DNA of 63,044 nt from positions 1 through 63,044 of the forward strand of contig JAFKFI010000058.1 in the NCBI GenBank assembly GCA_017307285.1, in the 5' to 3' direction. Below, in pieces: positions 42,598 to 52,127 of this stretch. The position numbers and the translations under genes were made by a program. Position 1 is the first letter of the stretch. Each line of letters begins with the position of its first letter. The notes beneath the pieces are model-generated. The model had not been told where the DNA came from. It searched no databases and saw nothing but the letters and a program-made list of their open reading frames with translations. The DNA is from Alphaproteobacteria bacterium (GTDB lineage Bacteria; Pseudomonadota; Alphaproteobacteria; Acetobacterales; Acetobacteraceae).

Positions 42598-43818
42598 ATG
42601 GACCTGCGTCTTTCAGAGAAGCACAGCGCTTTGCAAGCCGATTTGCAGGCGTTCATCACCCGCTACGCCGCCGAGGCGCCCAAGGCGGGCGGCGGGCGAA
42701 AGCGGCCGGATGCCAGGACGCTCGACTGGCAGAAACGGCTGGTGGAGCATGGCTATGCGGCTCGCACCGTGCCGCGCGCCTATGGCGGCTTCGGCGCCGA
42801 GCTGGACGTGGTGGAACTGGCGGTGATTGCCGACGCTTTCGTGCAGGCCGGCGTGCATCCGGGGCTGTCCAACCAGGGCATCAGCATGCTGGTGCCGACA
42901 TTGCTGGAGGTTGGCACCGAAGCGCAGCGCCAGGAATGGATTGGCCCGACCATCCGGGGCGACGTCATCTGGTGTCAGGGCTATTCCGAGCCAGGCGCGG
43001 GCAGCGATCTGGCGGCGGCGCAGACCCGCGCGGAGTTGAAGGACGGACACTTCATCGTCAACGGCCAGAAAATCTGGACGAGTTCGGCGCATTACGCCGA
43101 CATGATGTTCCTGCTCTGCCGCACCGAACCCGACCGCCCGAAGCACCAGGGCCTTTCCTACCTCATCCTCTCAATGAAGACGCCGGGCATCGAGGTGCGG
43201 CCGTTGCGCACGATGACGGGCCGGGCGGAATTCAACGAGACGTTCTTCACGGACGTCAAGGTGCCGGCCGAGAACATCGTGATGGGCCGGGGCCAGGGCT
43301 GGCATGTCGCCAATATCACGCTGAAGCACGAGCGCCTGATGCTGGGCGACTCGAATCGGCTGACGCAGCGCCTGCACAAGCTGACCGAAATGTTGCAACG
43401 GCTTGAGGTGGGTGGCGAAAAGTTGATTGCCATTCCATCGCTCCGCGACCGGCTGCTGCAGCTTCAGGGCGAGGTCTTTGCTTGGCGAGCGCACGGGCTT
43501 CGGCTGCTGACCGATCAATCCAGAGGCGTGGACTCCGGCCTGCGCCGCCTGATCACGAAGTATGGTGCGACGATGCTGTGCTTCCGGCTGTCTTCGCTTG
43601 CAGTGGATGCCCTCGGCACGGCTGGGCTTCCGTATGAGGTGGAAAGCGAGACGGTCGAAGGCGACGAGGCGACGACCTGGCACGTGGACCACTTCTACGA
43701 TATCGGCCTGATCATCGGCGGCGGCAGTTCGAACATTCAGAAGAACATCATCGGTGAACGCGGGCTGGATCTGCCGCGCGAGCCCAAGATGATCGGCGTC
43801 GCGGCCGGAAGGAACTAG
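42598..43818 (+). CDS. Acyl-CoA dehydrogenase (possible partner of the next gene)
   Basis: A 406-residue dehydrogenase. CQGYSEPGAGSDLAAAQTRA and NGQKIWTSSAHYADMMF are the flavin and substrate strands, GRGQGWHVANITLKHER marks the FadE group, and GGGSSNIQKNIIGERGL is the C-terminal motif. This kind is often encoded beside a second, shorter dehydrogenase and forms an alpha2beta2 enzyme with it, as in steroid side-chain oxidation. That second gene follows after three bases. It probably acts on a bulky or branched acyl-CoA. Confidence 0.9.
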   Translation: MDLRLSEKHSALQADLQAFITRYAAEAPKAGGGRKRPDARTLDWQKRLVEHGYAARTVPRAYGGFGAELDVVELAVIADAFVQAGVHPGLSNQGISMLVPTLLEVGTEAQRQEWIGPTIRGDVIWCQGYSEPGAGSDLAAAQTRAELKDGHFIVNGQKIWTSSAHYADMMFLLCRTEPDRPKHQGLSYLILSMKTPGIEVRPLRTMTGRAEFNETFFTDVKVPAENIVMGRGQGWHVANITLKHERLMLGDSNRLTQRLHKLTEMLQRLEVGGEKLIAIPSLRDRLLQLQGEVFAWRAHGLRLLTDQSRGVDSGLRRLITKYGATMLCFRLSSLAVDALGTAGLPYEVESETVEGDEATTWHVDHFYDIGLIIGGGSSNIQKNIIGERGLDLPREPKMIGVAAGRN

Positions 43819-43821
43819 GGC

Positions 43822-44916
43822 ATGGAATTCGACCTTTCCGAAGACCAGCGCCTGTTCGGTGAGTCGCTGAGTGGCTTTCTGCAGGACCGCCAGCCGCTGG
43901 AAGCACTGCGCCGGATGGCTGAACCCGGCAGCGGCTTCGATGCCGGCCTGTGGGACGGCCTGACCGAGCTTGGACTGCATGGCCTGCTGGTGCCCGAGCA
44001 GTTTGGCGGCGCGGGGCTGGGCGTGCTCGATGCCGCCGCGGCGGCCGAGGCGCTGGGTGGGACAGCGGCGGTCGTACCCTTCGCGGCCAGCACGGTGATG
44101 GCGACACTGGCACTGCTGCGCCTCGGCAGCCCGGCGCAGCAGGCTGCGTATCTGCCTGGCATCGCCGCCGGGGAAATCCGCATCGGCGTCGGCTTTGCGG
44201 GACGCACCGGCCAGACCGGGCCGGCCGAAGCCCGTCTGGATGGCACGCGGCTCAGCGGCCGGATCAGCGGTGCGCTGGATGCCGGGGCACCGACGCATCT
44301 GCTGGTCTGCCTGCCCGACGGCCGCGCGGTGCTGACCGGGGCGGCGGAGGCGGGCGTGTCGGTCAGCAGCCATCGCACCATCGACCGCACCCGCCCGGTT
44401 GCCGATCTGGTGTTCGACGGGGCTGCGGCGGAAATCCTTGGCAGCAGCAACCGGGGGCCGGCCGCGCTGGCCTCGGTGCTCGACGCGGGCCGCGTGGTGC
44501 TCGCCGCCGATACCGTAGGGGCGGCGCAGACCATGCTGGATCGCGCGGTGGCCTATGCCAAGGAGCGTGCCCAGTTCGGCCGGGTCATCGGTAGCTTTCA
44601 GGGCGTCAAGCACGCCTGCGCCGACATGGCGACCATGCTTGAGCCATGCCGCGCGATGGTGTGGTACGCCGCACATGCGCAAGACTCGATTCCGGCGGAA
44701 GCACGACTGTGGGCGTGTCAGGTCAAGGCGCATGTTGGCGACGTGGGACGCGAGGTCGCCCGCATCTCCACCGAGGTGCATGGCGGCATGGGCTTCACCG
44801 ACCTTCTGGGCCTGCATTACTGGTTCAAGCGGATCGCGTTCAATCGCCAGGCACTCGGCGGGCCGGAGCGCTGCCGGCACGACGCGGCGGTCGAACAGGG
44901 CTGGATAGTGGCCTGA
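43822..44916 (+). CDS. Acyl-CoA dehydrogenase (second subunit-like)
   Basis: A 364-residue protein with the dehydrogenase fold: MEFDLSEDQRLFGESLSGFL at the start, LLVPEQFGGAGLG, KERAQFGRVIGSFQGVKHA for the FAD-binding helix and EVHGGMGFTDLLGLHYWFKR near the end. The middle flavin strand is poor: the usual TEPxxGSD is replaced by FAGRTGQTGPAEA. Reduced or divided active sites are expected when two dehydrogenases form a heteromer, so I read it as the partner of 42598. The two genes are separated by three bases. Confidence 0.87.
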   Translation: MEFDLSEDQRLFGESLSGFLQDRQPLEALRRMAEPGSGFDAGLWDGLTELGLHGLLVPEQFGGAGLGVLDAAAAAEALGGTAAVVPFAASTVMATLALLRLGSPAQQAAYLPGIAAGEIRIGVGFAGRTGQTGPAEARLDGTRLSGRISGALDAGAPTHLLVCLPDGRAVLTGAAEAGVSVSSHRTIDRTRPVADLVFDGAAAEILGSSNRGPAALASVLDAGRVVLAADTVGAAQTMLDRAVAYAKERAQFGRVIGSFQGVKHACADMATMLEPCRAMVWYAAHAQDSIPAEARLWACQVKAHVGDVGREVARISTEVHGGMGFTDLLGLHYWFKRIAFNRQALGGPERCRHDAAVEQGWIVA

Positions 44917-44947
44917 GCCACACGGCTATTACGAGAGGGGGAACGAC

Positions 44948-46096
44948 ATGAGTTTGCGGGAAGTTGGGGCCGTGACGGGCGTGGGCGAGACCGCCTATTC
45001 GCGTGATTCCGGCAGGAGCGTCCTTGCCTTGCAGCTTGAAGCATCGCTGAACGCGATCCGGGATGCGGGCCTGGATCCTAAGGACATCGACGGAATAATC
45101 CCCTATGCGGGCGCCGTCGTGGCCGAGGATTTCGTCACGAATTTTGGTATTCCCGACCTGCGGTTTTCGGCGACCACGCCGCTAGGCGGCGCAAGTTGCG
45201 TTGCCGGGATCCAGGCCGCGCTAGCGGCGATCAAGGCCGGGATCTGCCGTCACGTCCTGCTGCCGATCGGGCGCAACGGCTCCTCCGGCGGACGCATCGG
45301 CATGCGGGTCCAACAGATGCCGCAGTTCCGGGTGGTAGGCGAGTTTGAGATGCCGCTTGGCGCCATCGCGCCGGCGCAGCTCTATGCGCCGATGGCGCGG
45401 CGGCACATGGAACTCTATGGCACCACCAGCCGCCAGCTTGGCGAGATCGCAGTCAGCACACGCGGCAATGCGATCCTGCACGGCAACGCGATGATGACCC
45501 GGCCGATGACGATCGACGATCACCAGGCGTCGCGTATGATCTCCGACCCGCTCCGCCTCTTGGATTGCAGCCTTGAAAGCGACGGCGGCGCCGCGATCGT
45601 GGTCAGCGGCGCCGAGTATGCCCGCGATCTGCGCAAGCGGCCGGTCTATGTAACCGGCATCGCCGAGGGCCATCCGGACTCGCCCAGCGCAATCACCCAG
45701 CGGCCGGACATGACCCGGCTGGGGCTTGCCAAGGCCGCGCCCAAGGCGTTCGCCATGGCCGGCGTGACACCCGCCGATATCGACGTGGCCGAGATCTACG
45801 ACTGCTTCACCTACATCGTGCTCTGTCAGCTTGAGGATATTGGTTTCTGCAAGAAGGGCGAGGGCGGGCCGTTCGTCGAAAGCGGGGCGATCAGGCTGGG
45901 CGGCAAGCTGCCGATCAATACCCATGGCGGGCTGTTGTCGCAGGCGCATGTCGTGGGAATGAACCATGTGGTCGAACTGGTCCGCCAGCTTCGCGGCGAG
46001 GCCGGCCCGGTCCAGGTGACGGATGCCGAGATCGGGCTGGTGACCGGGTATGGTGACATGGGCGACGGATCGGTCGCCATCATGCGGGGGGGTTAA
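44948..46096 (+). CDS. SCP2-type thiolase-like protein
   Basis: A 382-residue member of the thiolase/lipid-transfer group. A cysteine is kept at the nucleophile position (LGGASCVAG, C84), and NTHGGLLSQAHVVG holds the usual histidine, so genuine thiolysis is possible. EIYDCFTY and TGYGDMGDGSVAIM are typical of the SCP2 branch. GAGAGGGGG precedes the ATG. The OB-fold/zinc-ribbon gene three bases downstream should encode its partner, as in Ltp-ChsH2-like complexes. It would cleave the beta-ketoacyl-CoA, or the aldol, made by the upstream dehydrogenases. Confidence 0.88.
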   Translation: MSLREVGAVTGVGETAYSRDSGRSVLALQLEASLNAIRDAGLDPKDIDGIIPYAGAVVAEDFVTNFGIPDLRFSATTPLGGASCVAGIQAALAAIKAGICRHVLLPIGRNGSSGGRIGMRVQQMPQFRVVGEFEMPLGAIAPAQLYAPMARRHMELYGTTSRQLGEIAVSTRGNAILHGNAMMTRPMTIDDHQASRMISDPLRLLDCSLESDGGAAIVVSGAEYARDLRKRPVYVTGIAEGHPDSPSAITQRPDMTRLGLAKAAPKAFAMAGVTPADIDVAEIYDCFTYIVLCQLEDIGFCKKGEGGPFVESGAIRLGGKLPINTHGGLLSQAHVVGMNHVVELVRQLRGEAGPVQVTDAEIGLVTGYGDMGDGSVAIMRGG

Positions 46097-46099
46097 ACC

Positions 46100-46516
46100 A
46101 TGACGAACGATAGCTACGACAAGCCGATGCCGGAACCGACCCCCGATTCCGCGCCGTACTGGGCGGGGCTGCAACAGCACAAGCTGCTGTTGCAGAAATG
46201 TGCCGGCTGCGGTCGTATCCGGCATTACCCGCGGCCGATGTGCGATGCATGCTATTCAACGGATGTGACCTGGGTCGAAGCCGCGGGCCGCGGCAAGGTG
46301 CATAGCTGGACCATCACTCACCACGCTTTCGTGCCGGGCTTTCGCGACGAACTGCCCTATGTGCTGGCCACGGTGGACCTGGAGGAAGGCGTCCGCATGA
46401 ACGCCCAGTTGCGGGGCGCCGATCCGGTATCCCTGCGGATCGGCTTGCCGGTGCGGGTCGACTACGAGCGTGCGCGCGAGGGGCTGACGCTCCCGATCCT
46501 GCGGGCGGAGGGCTGA
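46100..46516 (+). CDS. OB-fold protein with rubredoxin-like zinc ribbon (DUF35)
   Basis: A 138-residue protein. The zinc ribbon has four cysteines (CAGCGRIRHYPRPMCDAC), followed by an OB-fold (GRGKVHSWTITHHAFVPGF, VLATVDLEEGVRMNAQL). Such proteins bind thiolase-like partners and help to hold the acyl-CoA chain. It lies three bases after the thiolase-like gene and is followed by 203 bases (46517-46719) in which I see only a doubtful 62-codon frame. Confidence 0.9.
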   Translation: MTNDSYDKPMPEPTPDSAPYWAGLQQHKLLLQKCAGCGRIRHYPRPMCDACYSTDVTWVEAAGRGKVHSWTITHHAFVPGFRDELPYVLATVDLEEGVRMNAQLRGADPVSLRIGLPVRVDYERAREGLTLPILRAEG

Positions 46517-46719
46517 GCATGGCCACTCGACCGACATTGATGCGCTGTGCCGCGACCTCGGGCGGCGAGGGCGGCGCCGCCTTCTGTTGGTCGGAGGTGA
46601 CGCGGCGGATCAATACCGAACGAGGACTGGGCACTGACCGAGCACCGCGCGCGGTGTTCCGCGAGCGGTGCCGGCCAGCGCGCGTTGCTCCAACCGTCTA
46701 TGGATAGGGAGATGAGCCG

Positions 46720-47883
46720 GTGAAGGCTTCATTGTTTTATCTGCCAAGCATCGCCAGCCGCGGAGAAATCGAGCAGGGAATGGCAGGCATGCGCGGTGAT
46801 TACTACCAGCGCATGCTGCGGGATTTGTCCGAGCAGATCAGGCTGGCGGATGATCTCGGGTATAATTCGGTCAGTTTCACCGAACATCATTTCCATATCG
46901 AGGGTTTCGAGCTGTCCAACAATCCGGTTCTGCTGGACCTGTACTTTGCCATGCAGACCAAGCAGATCCGGGTCGGGCAACTCGGCATCGTGCTGCCAGC
47001 GGCGAACCCGATCCGGGTCGCCGAGGACATCGCCATGCTGGACCACATGACCGGGGGCCGCGCCAACGCGGGTTTCGCCCGCGGCTACCAGCGGCGCTGG
47101 GTCGATATCATGGCGCAGCAGACCCACGACATTCACGGCGCGCTGCCGCACCAGCACGATGACATCGACGCCGCCAACCGGGCCGCTTTCGAAGAGAATT
47201 TCCAGATCATCAAGAAGTGCTGGACCGAAGAGATGCTGGCCTTCGACGGCAAGTACTGGAAGGTTCCGGCAGGCGAGACGCCCTGGGCGCTCGAAACCAC
47301 CCAAAAATATGGCAAGGGAGTCGAGAACGGAATTCTGAAGGCCGTCGGTGTGGTGCCGAAGCCGTTGCAAAAGCCGCACCCGCCGATGTTCCTGCCTTTC
47401 GCGAGTTCCGAAAACTCCATCCGCTGGGCTGCGCGCGAAGGTGTCACCGCCATTCTGCCGCCCATGTTGCCCGTCTATGAGAATCATCTTTATGATGTTT
47501 ATGCGGAGGTTTCCGATCGTCCGCGCGGCGACGGCACAGGGCTGCTGCGCGACGTGATCATCGCCGATACCGACGAGGAAGCGATGGAGCTTTGGAAGAA
47601 CTCCGGCCAGTTCAGCGGCGGTGCCTGGTTCGCGCCGTTCGGGTTCCGCCGGGGTATGCAGGATCCGAAGACCGGTGAGTTCCTGACGCCCGAAGACGCG
47701 ATCAAAGAAGGCTATACACTGGCCGGCACGGTCGACACCGTGATCCGGGGTCTTGAGGCGAACATGAAGCGTCAGAAGGTGGATTGGCTATTCTGCTACA
47801 CGTACAATGCGTTGATTCCGCACGCGCGGTTGATGAAGTCGATCGAGCAGTTCTGGACCAAGGTCATGCCCCGCTTTGTCTGA
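46720..47883 (+). CDS. LLM-class (luciferase-like) flavin monooxygenase
   Basis: A 387-residue (beta/alpha)8-barrel flavoprotein. LADDLGYNSVSFTEHHFH is the luciferase-family segment, with IGVxxAANPIRVAEDIAMLD (seen as GIVLPAANPIRVAEDIAMLD) and GGRANAGFARGYQRRW supplying the flavin and phosphate sites. The start is GTG 46720, with GGGAGA seven bases upstream. These enzymes use FMNH2 and O2 for Baeyer-Villiger or hydroxylation chemistry and need a separate flavin reductase, which is absent here. It sits 39 bases before a second FAD-type Baeyer-Villiger gene; both may act on related ketones. Confidence 0.88.
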   Translation: MKASLFYLPSIASRGEIEQGMAGMRGDYYQRMLRDLSEQIRLADDLGYNSVSFTEHHFHIEGFELSNNPVLLDLYFAMQTKQIRVGQLGIVLPAANPIRVAEDIAMLDHMTGGRANAGFARGYQRRWVDIMAQQTHDIHGALPHQHDDIDAANRAAFEENFQIIKKCWTEEMLAFDGKYWKVPAGETPWALETTQKYGKGVENGILKAVGVVPKPLQKPHPPMFLPFASSENSIRWAAREGVTAILPPMLPVYENHLYDVYAEVSDRPRGDGTGLLRDVIIADTDEEAMELWKNSGQFSGGAWFAPFGFRRGMQDPKTGEFLTPEDAIKEGYTLAGTVDTVIRGLEANMKRQKVDWLFCYTYNALIPHARLMKSIEQFWTKVMPRFV

Positions 47884-47921
47884 AGTGACGATACCTCAAG
47901 AAAAATGGAGTAAATACACAT

Positions 47922-49562
47922 ATGTCTAGATCGGTGGCCGATCCAACAAGAAGTCGGGAAGAGCGGGCCATGGAGTTCGACGCGATCGTTGTCGGCGCCG
48001 GGTTCTCCGGCCTCTACATGCTCCACAAGCTGCGCGACGGTGTCGGCCTATCGGTGCGGGTGCTGGAAGCGGGGGATGGCGTCGGCGGCACCTGGTACTG
48101 GAACCGGTACCCAGGTGCGCGTTGCGATTCGGAAAGTCATTACTATTCGTACTCGTTCTCGAAGGAGTTGGAGCAGGAATGGGAATGGTCCGAGCGCTAT
48201 CCGGAACAGCCGGAAATCATGCGTTACCTGAATCATGTCGCCGACAGGTTCGATCTGCGCCGCGACATTCAGTTCAAAAGCCGCGTAACAGAGGCAAGCT
48301 ATGATGAGGCCGCGAATCGCTGGAACATCCGAACCGACTCCGGAGAACGGTTAACGGCGAAGTTCTTCATCCCGGCGGTCGGCTGCCTGTCGGCCGCCAA
48401 TATCCCGCGGATTGCGGGTCTGGGTAGCTTTCAGGGCACATGGTATCATACGGGCGAATGGCCGCATGAGGGCGTCGATTTCACCGGCAAGCGGGTTGGG
48501 TTGATCGGCACCGGCTCCACCGGCATTCAGGCCACGCCGGTTATCGCCGCCCTGGCAGCGCACCTGACCGTGTTCCAGCGCACCCCTAACTACAGCATAC
48601 CGGCCCGCAACGCACCGTTGTCGCCGGAATTCCAGAAATACGTGAAGGAGAACTACGCCGAAATCCGCCGCAAGACACGGGAATCGACCAACGGTCATCC
48701 GTTCGAGATCGCTGATCGGTCAGCCCTAGCGATAGCACCGGAGGAGCGGCAGGCGTTGTACGAGGATGCGTGGCAGCACGGCGGCCTGCGGTTTCGGGCG
48801 ACGTTCAAGGATATCATGGTCAACAAGGAGGCGAACGACACGGCAGCGGATTTCATCCGTTCCAAGATTTGTCAGATCGTCAAGGATCCGGCTGTCGCCG
48901 CGAAGTTGATGCCGCTGGATCACCCGTTCGCCACGAAGCGGCCGCCGATCGACTCGGACTACTTCGAGACCTTCAACCGGGAGAACGTCCTTCTGGTCGA
49001 TCTCCGTGAATCGCCGATCGAGGCGATCACGCCCGCCGGCGTCAGGACCGGAAACGCCGAATATCCGCTGGATATCATCGTTTTCGCGACGGGTTTCGAT
49101 GCGATGACAGGGCCAATGCTGCGGATGGACATCCGCGGCAAGAACGGGTTGCTGTTGAAAAATGCCTGGGCCGCGGGACCACGCACCTACCTTGGTTTGC
49201 AAGTCGCCGGCTTCCCCAACATGTTTACGGTGACCGGCCCCGGCAGTCCGTCGGTGCTTTGCAACATGCCCGTCGCCATCGAGCAGCATGTCGATTGGAT
49301 CGCCGATTGCATCGGCTATATCCGCGAACGCGGCCTGCACAGCATCGAAACAACGCCAGAGGCTGCCGAGCGTTGGGTGAGTCACGTGAATGACGCGGCC
49401 AACGCCACTTTGCTGCCGATGGCGGGCAGTTCATGGTACTTGGGCGCGAACGTACCCGGGAAACCCCGGGTCTTCATGCCTTATGCCGGCGGCATGGCCA
49501 CCTACCGGAACATCTGCGAGGCTGTAGCGGCCAAGGGCTACGAGGGATTCGTATTGCGTTAA
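47922..49562 (+). CDS. Baeyer-Villiger monooxygenase (second)
   Basis: A 546-residue FAD/NADPH monooxygenase. Rossmann motifs IVVGAGFSGLYMLHKL and VGLIGTGSTGIQ, the fingerprint FQGTWYHTGEWP and GGTWYWNRYPGARCD are intact. It is similar to the protein at 37723 but clearly divergent in the substrate region, for example at NYSIPARNAPLSPEF. The first ATG at 47922 has GGAG about 12 bases upstream; the ATG at 47970 would also give a complete protein. Two enzymes of this kind in 12 kb suggest a pathway with cyclic or long-chain ketones. Confidence 0.91.
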   Translation: MSRSVADPTRSREERAMEFDAIVVGAGFSGLYMLHKLRDGVGLSVRVLEAGDGVGGTWYWNRYPGARCDSESHYYSYSFSKELEQEWEWSERYPEQPEIMRYLNHVADRFDLRRDIQFKSRVTEASYDEAANRWNIRTDSGERLTAKFFIPAVGCLSAANIPRIAGLGSFQGTWYHTGEWPHEGVDFTGKRVGLIGTGSTGIQATPVIAALAAHLTVFQRTPNYSIPARNAPLSPEFQKYVKENYAEIRRKTRESTNGHPFEIADRSALAIAPEERQALYEDAWQHGGLRFRATFKDIMVNKEANDTAADFIRSKICQIVKDPAVAAKLMPLDHPFATKRPPIDSDYFETFNRENVLLVDLRESPIEAITPAGVRTGNAEYPLDIIVFATGFDAMTGPMLRMDIRGKNGLLLKNAWAAGPRTYLGLQVAGFPNMFTVTGPGSPSVLCNMPVAIEQHVDWIADCIGYIRERGLHSIETTPEAAERWVSHVNDAANATLLPMAGSSWYLGANVPGKPRVFMPYAGGMATYRNICEAVAAKGYEGFVLR

Positions 49563-49628
49563 TGCGTCCGCATCACGGTGGCCGGCCATCGCTGTACAAC
49601 GGGTGTCTGAAATGGAAAAGGCTGCGCG

Positions 49629-50768
49629 ATGGGCCCACTGAACGGGACGAAAATCGTTGAACTCGCCGGCATCGGGCCGGGGCCGATGTGCGCGATGCTG
49701 CTGGCGGAGCTTGGCGCAACGGTGCTGCGGATCGAGCGCCCCGGCCCGGCCGATCTGGGGTTCAAGCGGCCCCCGCGATTCGATTTGCTGCTGCGCGGAC
49801 GTCAGTCGATCCGGCTCGATCTGAAGCGCCCGGATGGGGTCGCACTGGTCCTCGATCTTGTCGAAAAGGCGGACGCGCTGATCGAGGGCTTTCGGCCGGG
49901 CGTAACCGAACGGCTGGGCCTGGGTCCCGACGTCTGCCTCGCGCGCAATCAACGCCTTATCTATGGCCGGATGACCGGGTGGGGTCAGGATGGGCCCCTG
50001 GCGCAGGCAGCGGGCCACGACATCAATTACATCGCCATCACTGGCGTTCTGGATGCGATCGGACGTTCCGGCCAGGCGCCGGCGCCGCCGTTGAATCTGG
50101 TTGGCGATTTTGGCGGTGGCGCGTTGTATCTGGCGGTGGGCCTGCTGGCGGCGTTGCTTTCGGCACGGCAGACCGGCCGCGGTCAGGTCGTGGACGCGGC
50201 GATCGTCGATGGCGCGGCACATCTTATGACGATGTTCCATGGCCTGTTGGCCGCCGGGCTATATGAGCCGCGGCGCGGCGCCAACGTGCTCGATTCCGGG
50301 GCGTTCTTCTACGACGTCTATGAATGCGCCGACGGTCGCCATATCTCGATCGGCGCCATCGAGGAACGGTTCTACCGCGAACTTCTCGATCGGCTTGGTA
50401 TCGATCCGGCCAGCATGCCGCCGCGCGAGGACCGCTCCCGCTGGCCTGAGGGACGGGAGCGGCTGGCGGCGATCTTCCGATCGCGCGGACGCGACGACTG
50501 GTGTCGCCTGCTGGAGGGGACCGATACCTGCTTCGCCCCTGTGCTGAGCATGGCCGAGGCGATGAACCACCCGCAGCTTCGCGCGCGCGGCACCTATGTC
50601 AATGTTGCTGGCGTGGCGCAGCCGGCGCCGGCACCGCGTTTCAGCGAAACGCTTACCGAGCCGCCGGCGCCGCCGCCCGAGAGGCCTGCGCCGGCTGAAG
50701 ATGTACTGGGAAGCTGGCTTACCCCGGAGGCGGTGACCCGCCTGCGGGCGGCGGGCACGCTCATGTAG
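49629..50768 (+). CDS. Alpha-methylacyl-CoA racemase (family III CoA-transferase fold)
   Basis: A 379-residue protein with the catalytic pair of racemases rather than transferases: [10 protein letters not shown] (H130, D131) and [13 protein letters not shown] (D160), the same 30-residue spacing as His126 and Asp156 of the mycobacterial racemase. The N-terminal [14 protein letters not shown] and [20 protein letters not shown] (seen as [12 protein letters not shown] and [17 protein letters not shown]) fit that group too. It inverts the 2-methyl centre of branched acyl-CoAs so that (S)-specific dehydrogenases can act, which points to isoprenoid or steroid-like side chains. It lies 66 bases after the second Baeyer-Villiger gene. 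Confidence 0.92.
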   Translation: MGPLNGTKIVELAGIGPGPMCAMLLAELGATVLRIERPGPADLGFKRPPRFDLLLRGRQSIRLDLKRPDGVALVLDLVEKADALIEGFRPGVTERLGLGPDVCLARNQRLIYGRMTGWGQDGPLAQAAGHDINYIAITGVLDAIGRSGQAPAPPLNLVGDFGGGALYLAVGLLAALLSARQTGRGQVVDAAIVDGAAHLMTMFHGLLAAGLYEPRRGANVLDSGAFFYDVYECADGRHISIGAIEERFYRELLDRLGIDPASMPPREDRSRWPEGRERLAAIFRSRGRDDWCRLLEGTDTCFAPVLSMAEAMNHPQLRARGTYVNVAGVAQPAPAPRFSETLTEPPAPPPERPAPAEDVLGSWLTPEAVTRLRAAGTLM

Positions 50769-51009
50769 CATCGGATGGTGAGGCATCTGTTTCGATGCGG
50801 ATAAGGATTGATATGATGCACATTTCCGAGCACGGCAATGCTGTCCGGGCCAGGGAGGAACCCCAATGGTTGCGGCGTTGGGGGGCGCCGGCAGGCGGCG
50901 AACTGCGGGCTGCCAGGGCATGCATGGCGGAATGGGCGCTGCCAATTCCGCCGGGCGGAAAATTCCCGGCATCCCCGACGCAAGAAACTGCAACCGGTGG
51001 TGAGCGCTG

Positions 51010-51987
51010 ATGTCGGGCACCCCGATCATGCAGGCGTTATCCCTTGCCGGGGAAGCCAAACTGGTGGAGCGGGAATCAGGTGCGTATGATATTTTCCAAC
51101 GCCGCGAGTGGGCCGCGTTGCGAGACAATACGCCTCTCACTCTTTCCAACGAGGATATGGCTTCGCTTCGCGGCGTCAATGAGCCGATTTCGCTCACTGA
51201 GGTGGCCGAGATCCACCTGCCCCTGTCGCGCCTTTTGAATATCCAGGTCGCCGCGGCCCAGAGCCTTAGCCACAGCAATGATGGTTTCCTCGGTCGCCCA
51301 ACCGCGCGGCGGCCCTACATCATCGCCATCGCGGGCAGTGTCGCGGTCGGCAAAAGTACCTTCGCGCGGATCCTACGCTCACTGCTGGCGTGTTGGCCGG
51401 ACCATCCCCGTGTCGAGTTGGTGACAACCGACGGCTTCCTCCATCCTAACCGAGTTCTTGAGCAGCGCGGCCTTATGCAGCGTAAGGGCTTTCCGGAAAG
51501 CTACGATCTTCGCCGAATGCTGCGCTTCCTCGCCGACGTAAAGGCCGGCCTGCCCGAGGTGGCAGTGCCGGTTTACTCTCACTTGGTCTATGACATTGTA
51601 TCCGATCGACAAGAGATCGTGACCCGCCCGGACATCCTCATCTTCGAAGGCCTGAATGTCTTGCAAAGCGTGGCGGCACCCGTGGTCGCTTCTGACTTCT
51701 TCGACTTTTCGATTTACGTGGACGCGGAGGAGGCGGACATAGAGGCTTGGTATGTGGAGCGCTTTCTGCTTCTGCAGCACACAGCCTTTAGTCATCCCGC
51801 CTCCTATTTTCGCCGCTACCAGGGCCTGTCGCGTGAGGAAGCTGAGAGTGTTGCACGCGGGATTTGGCGTCGCATCAACCTAGTGAACCTTAAGCACAAT
51901 ATCGTTCCCACTCGAGGGCGAGCGAGGCTTATATTACATAAACGGCACGATCACTCGGTTGGCGAAATCCTGTTGCGGCGGCTCTGA
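51010..51987 (+). CDS. coaA: Type I pantothenate kinase
   Basis: A 325-residue P-loop kinase that makes 4'-phosphopantothenate, the first step of CoA synthesis. The P-loop is GSVAVGKST (residues 109-117), followed by [25 protein letters not shown] and [11 protein letters not shown], all nearly as in Escherichia coli CoaA; REWAALRD and [12 protein letters not shown] near the N-terminus also match. The family start could be ATG 51010 or 51028. Base composition seems less GC-rich than in the neighbours. Its presence at the end of a CoA-thioester catabolic cluster is unusual. A 241-base gap (50769-51009) lies before it, with only a doubtful 71-codon frame. Confidence 0.95.
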   Translation: MSGTPIMQALSLAGEAKLVERESGAYDIFQRREWAALRDNTPLTLSNEDMASLRGVNEPISLTEVAEIHLPLSRLLNIQVAAAQSLSHSNDGFLGRPTARRPYIIAIAGSVAVGKSTFARILRSLLACWPDHPRVELVTTDGFLHPNRVLEQRGLMQRKGFPESYDLRRMLRFLADVKAGLPEVAVPVYSHLVYDIVSDRQEIVTRPDILIFEGLNVLQSVAAPVVASDFFDFSIYVDAEEADIEAWYVERFLLLQHTAFSHPASYFRRYQGLSREEAESVARGIWRRINLVNLKHNIVPTRGRARLILHKRHDHSVGEILLRRL

Positions 51988-52127
51988 GCAGCCTTCGCAA
52001 ACATCCAGGTGCCGCTCGTCTCGCATTTACTGAGCGATCTGGTCCCCCTGCTCCGTACCGTGGGCTATCGAGATCGGTCGGTGTCCGACCGCCAAGGGTA
52101 GCAAGCTGCTCTTCGGTCGCGCCGCTT

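Noticed and set aside
46519-46707. 62-codon frame after the OB-fold gene, starting three bases from its stop
   Set aside because: No recognisable domain, arginine-rich composition like out-of-frame GC-rich DNA, and no clear ribosome site; the 46720 gene has its own.
50795-51010. 71-codon frame whose stop overlaps the coaA start
   Set aside because: The stop/start overlap is attractive, but the product matches nothing, lacks a ribosome site, and its composition is not convincing.
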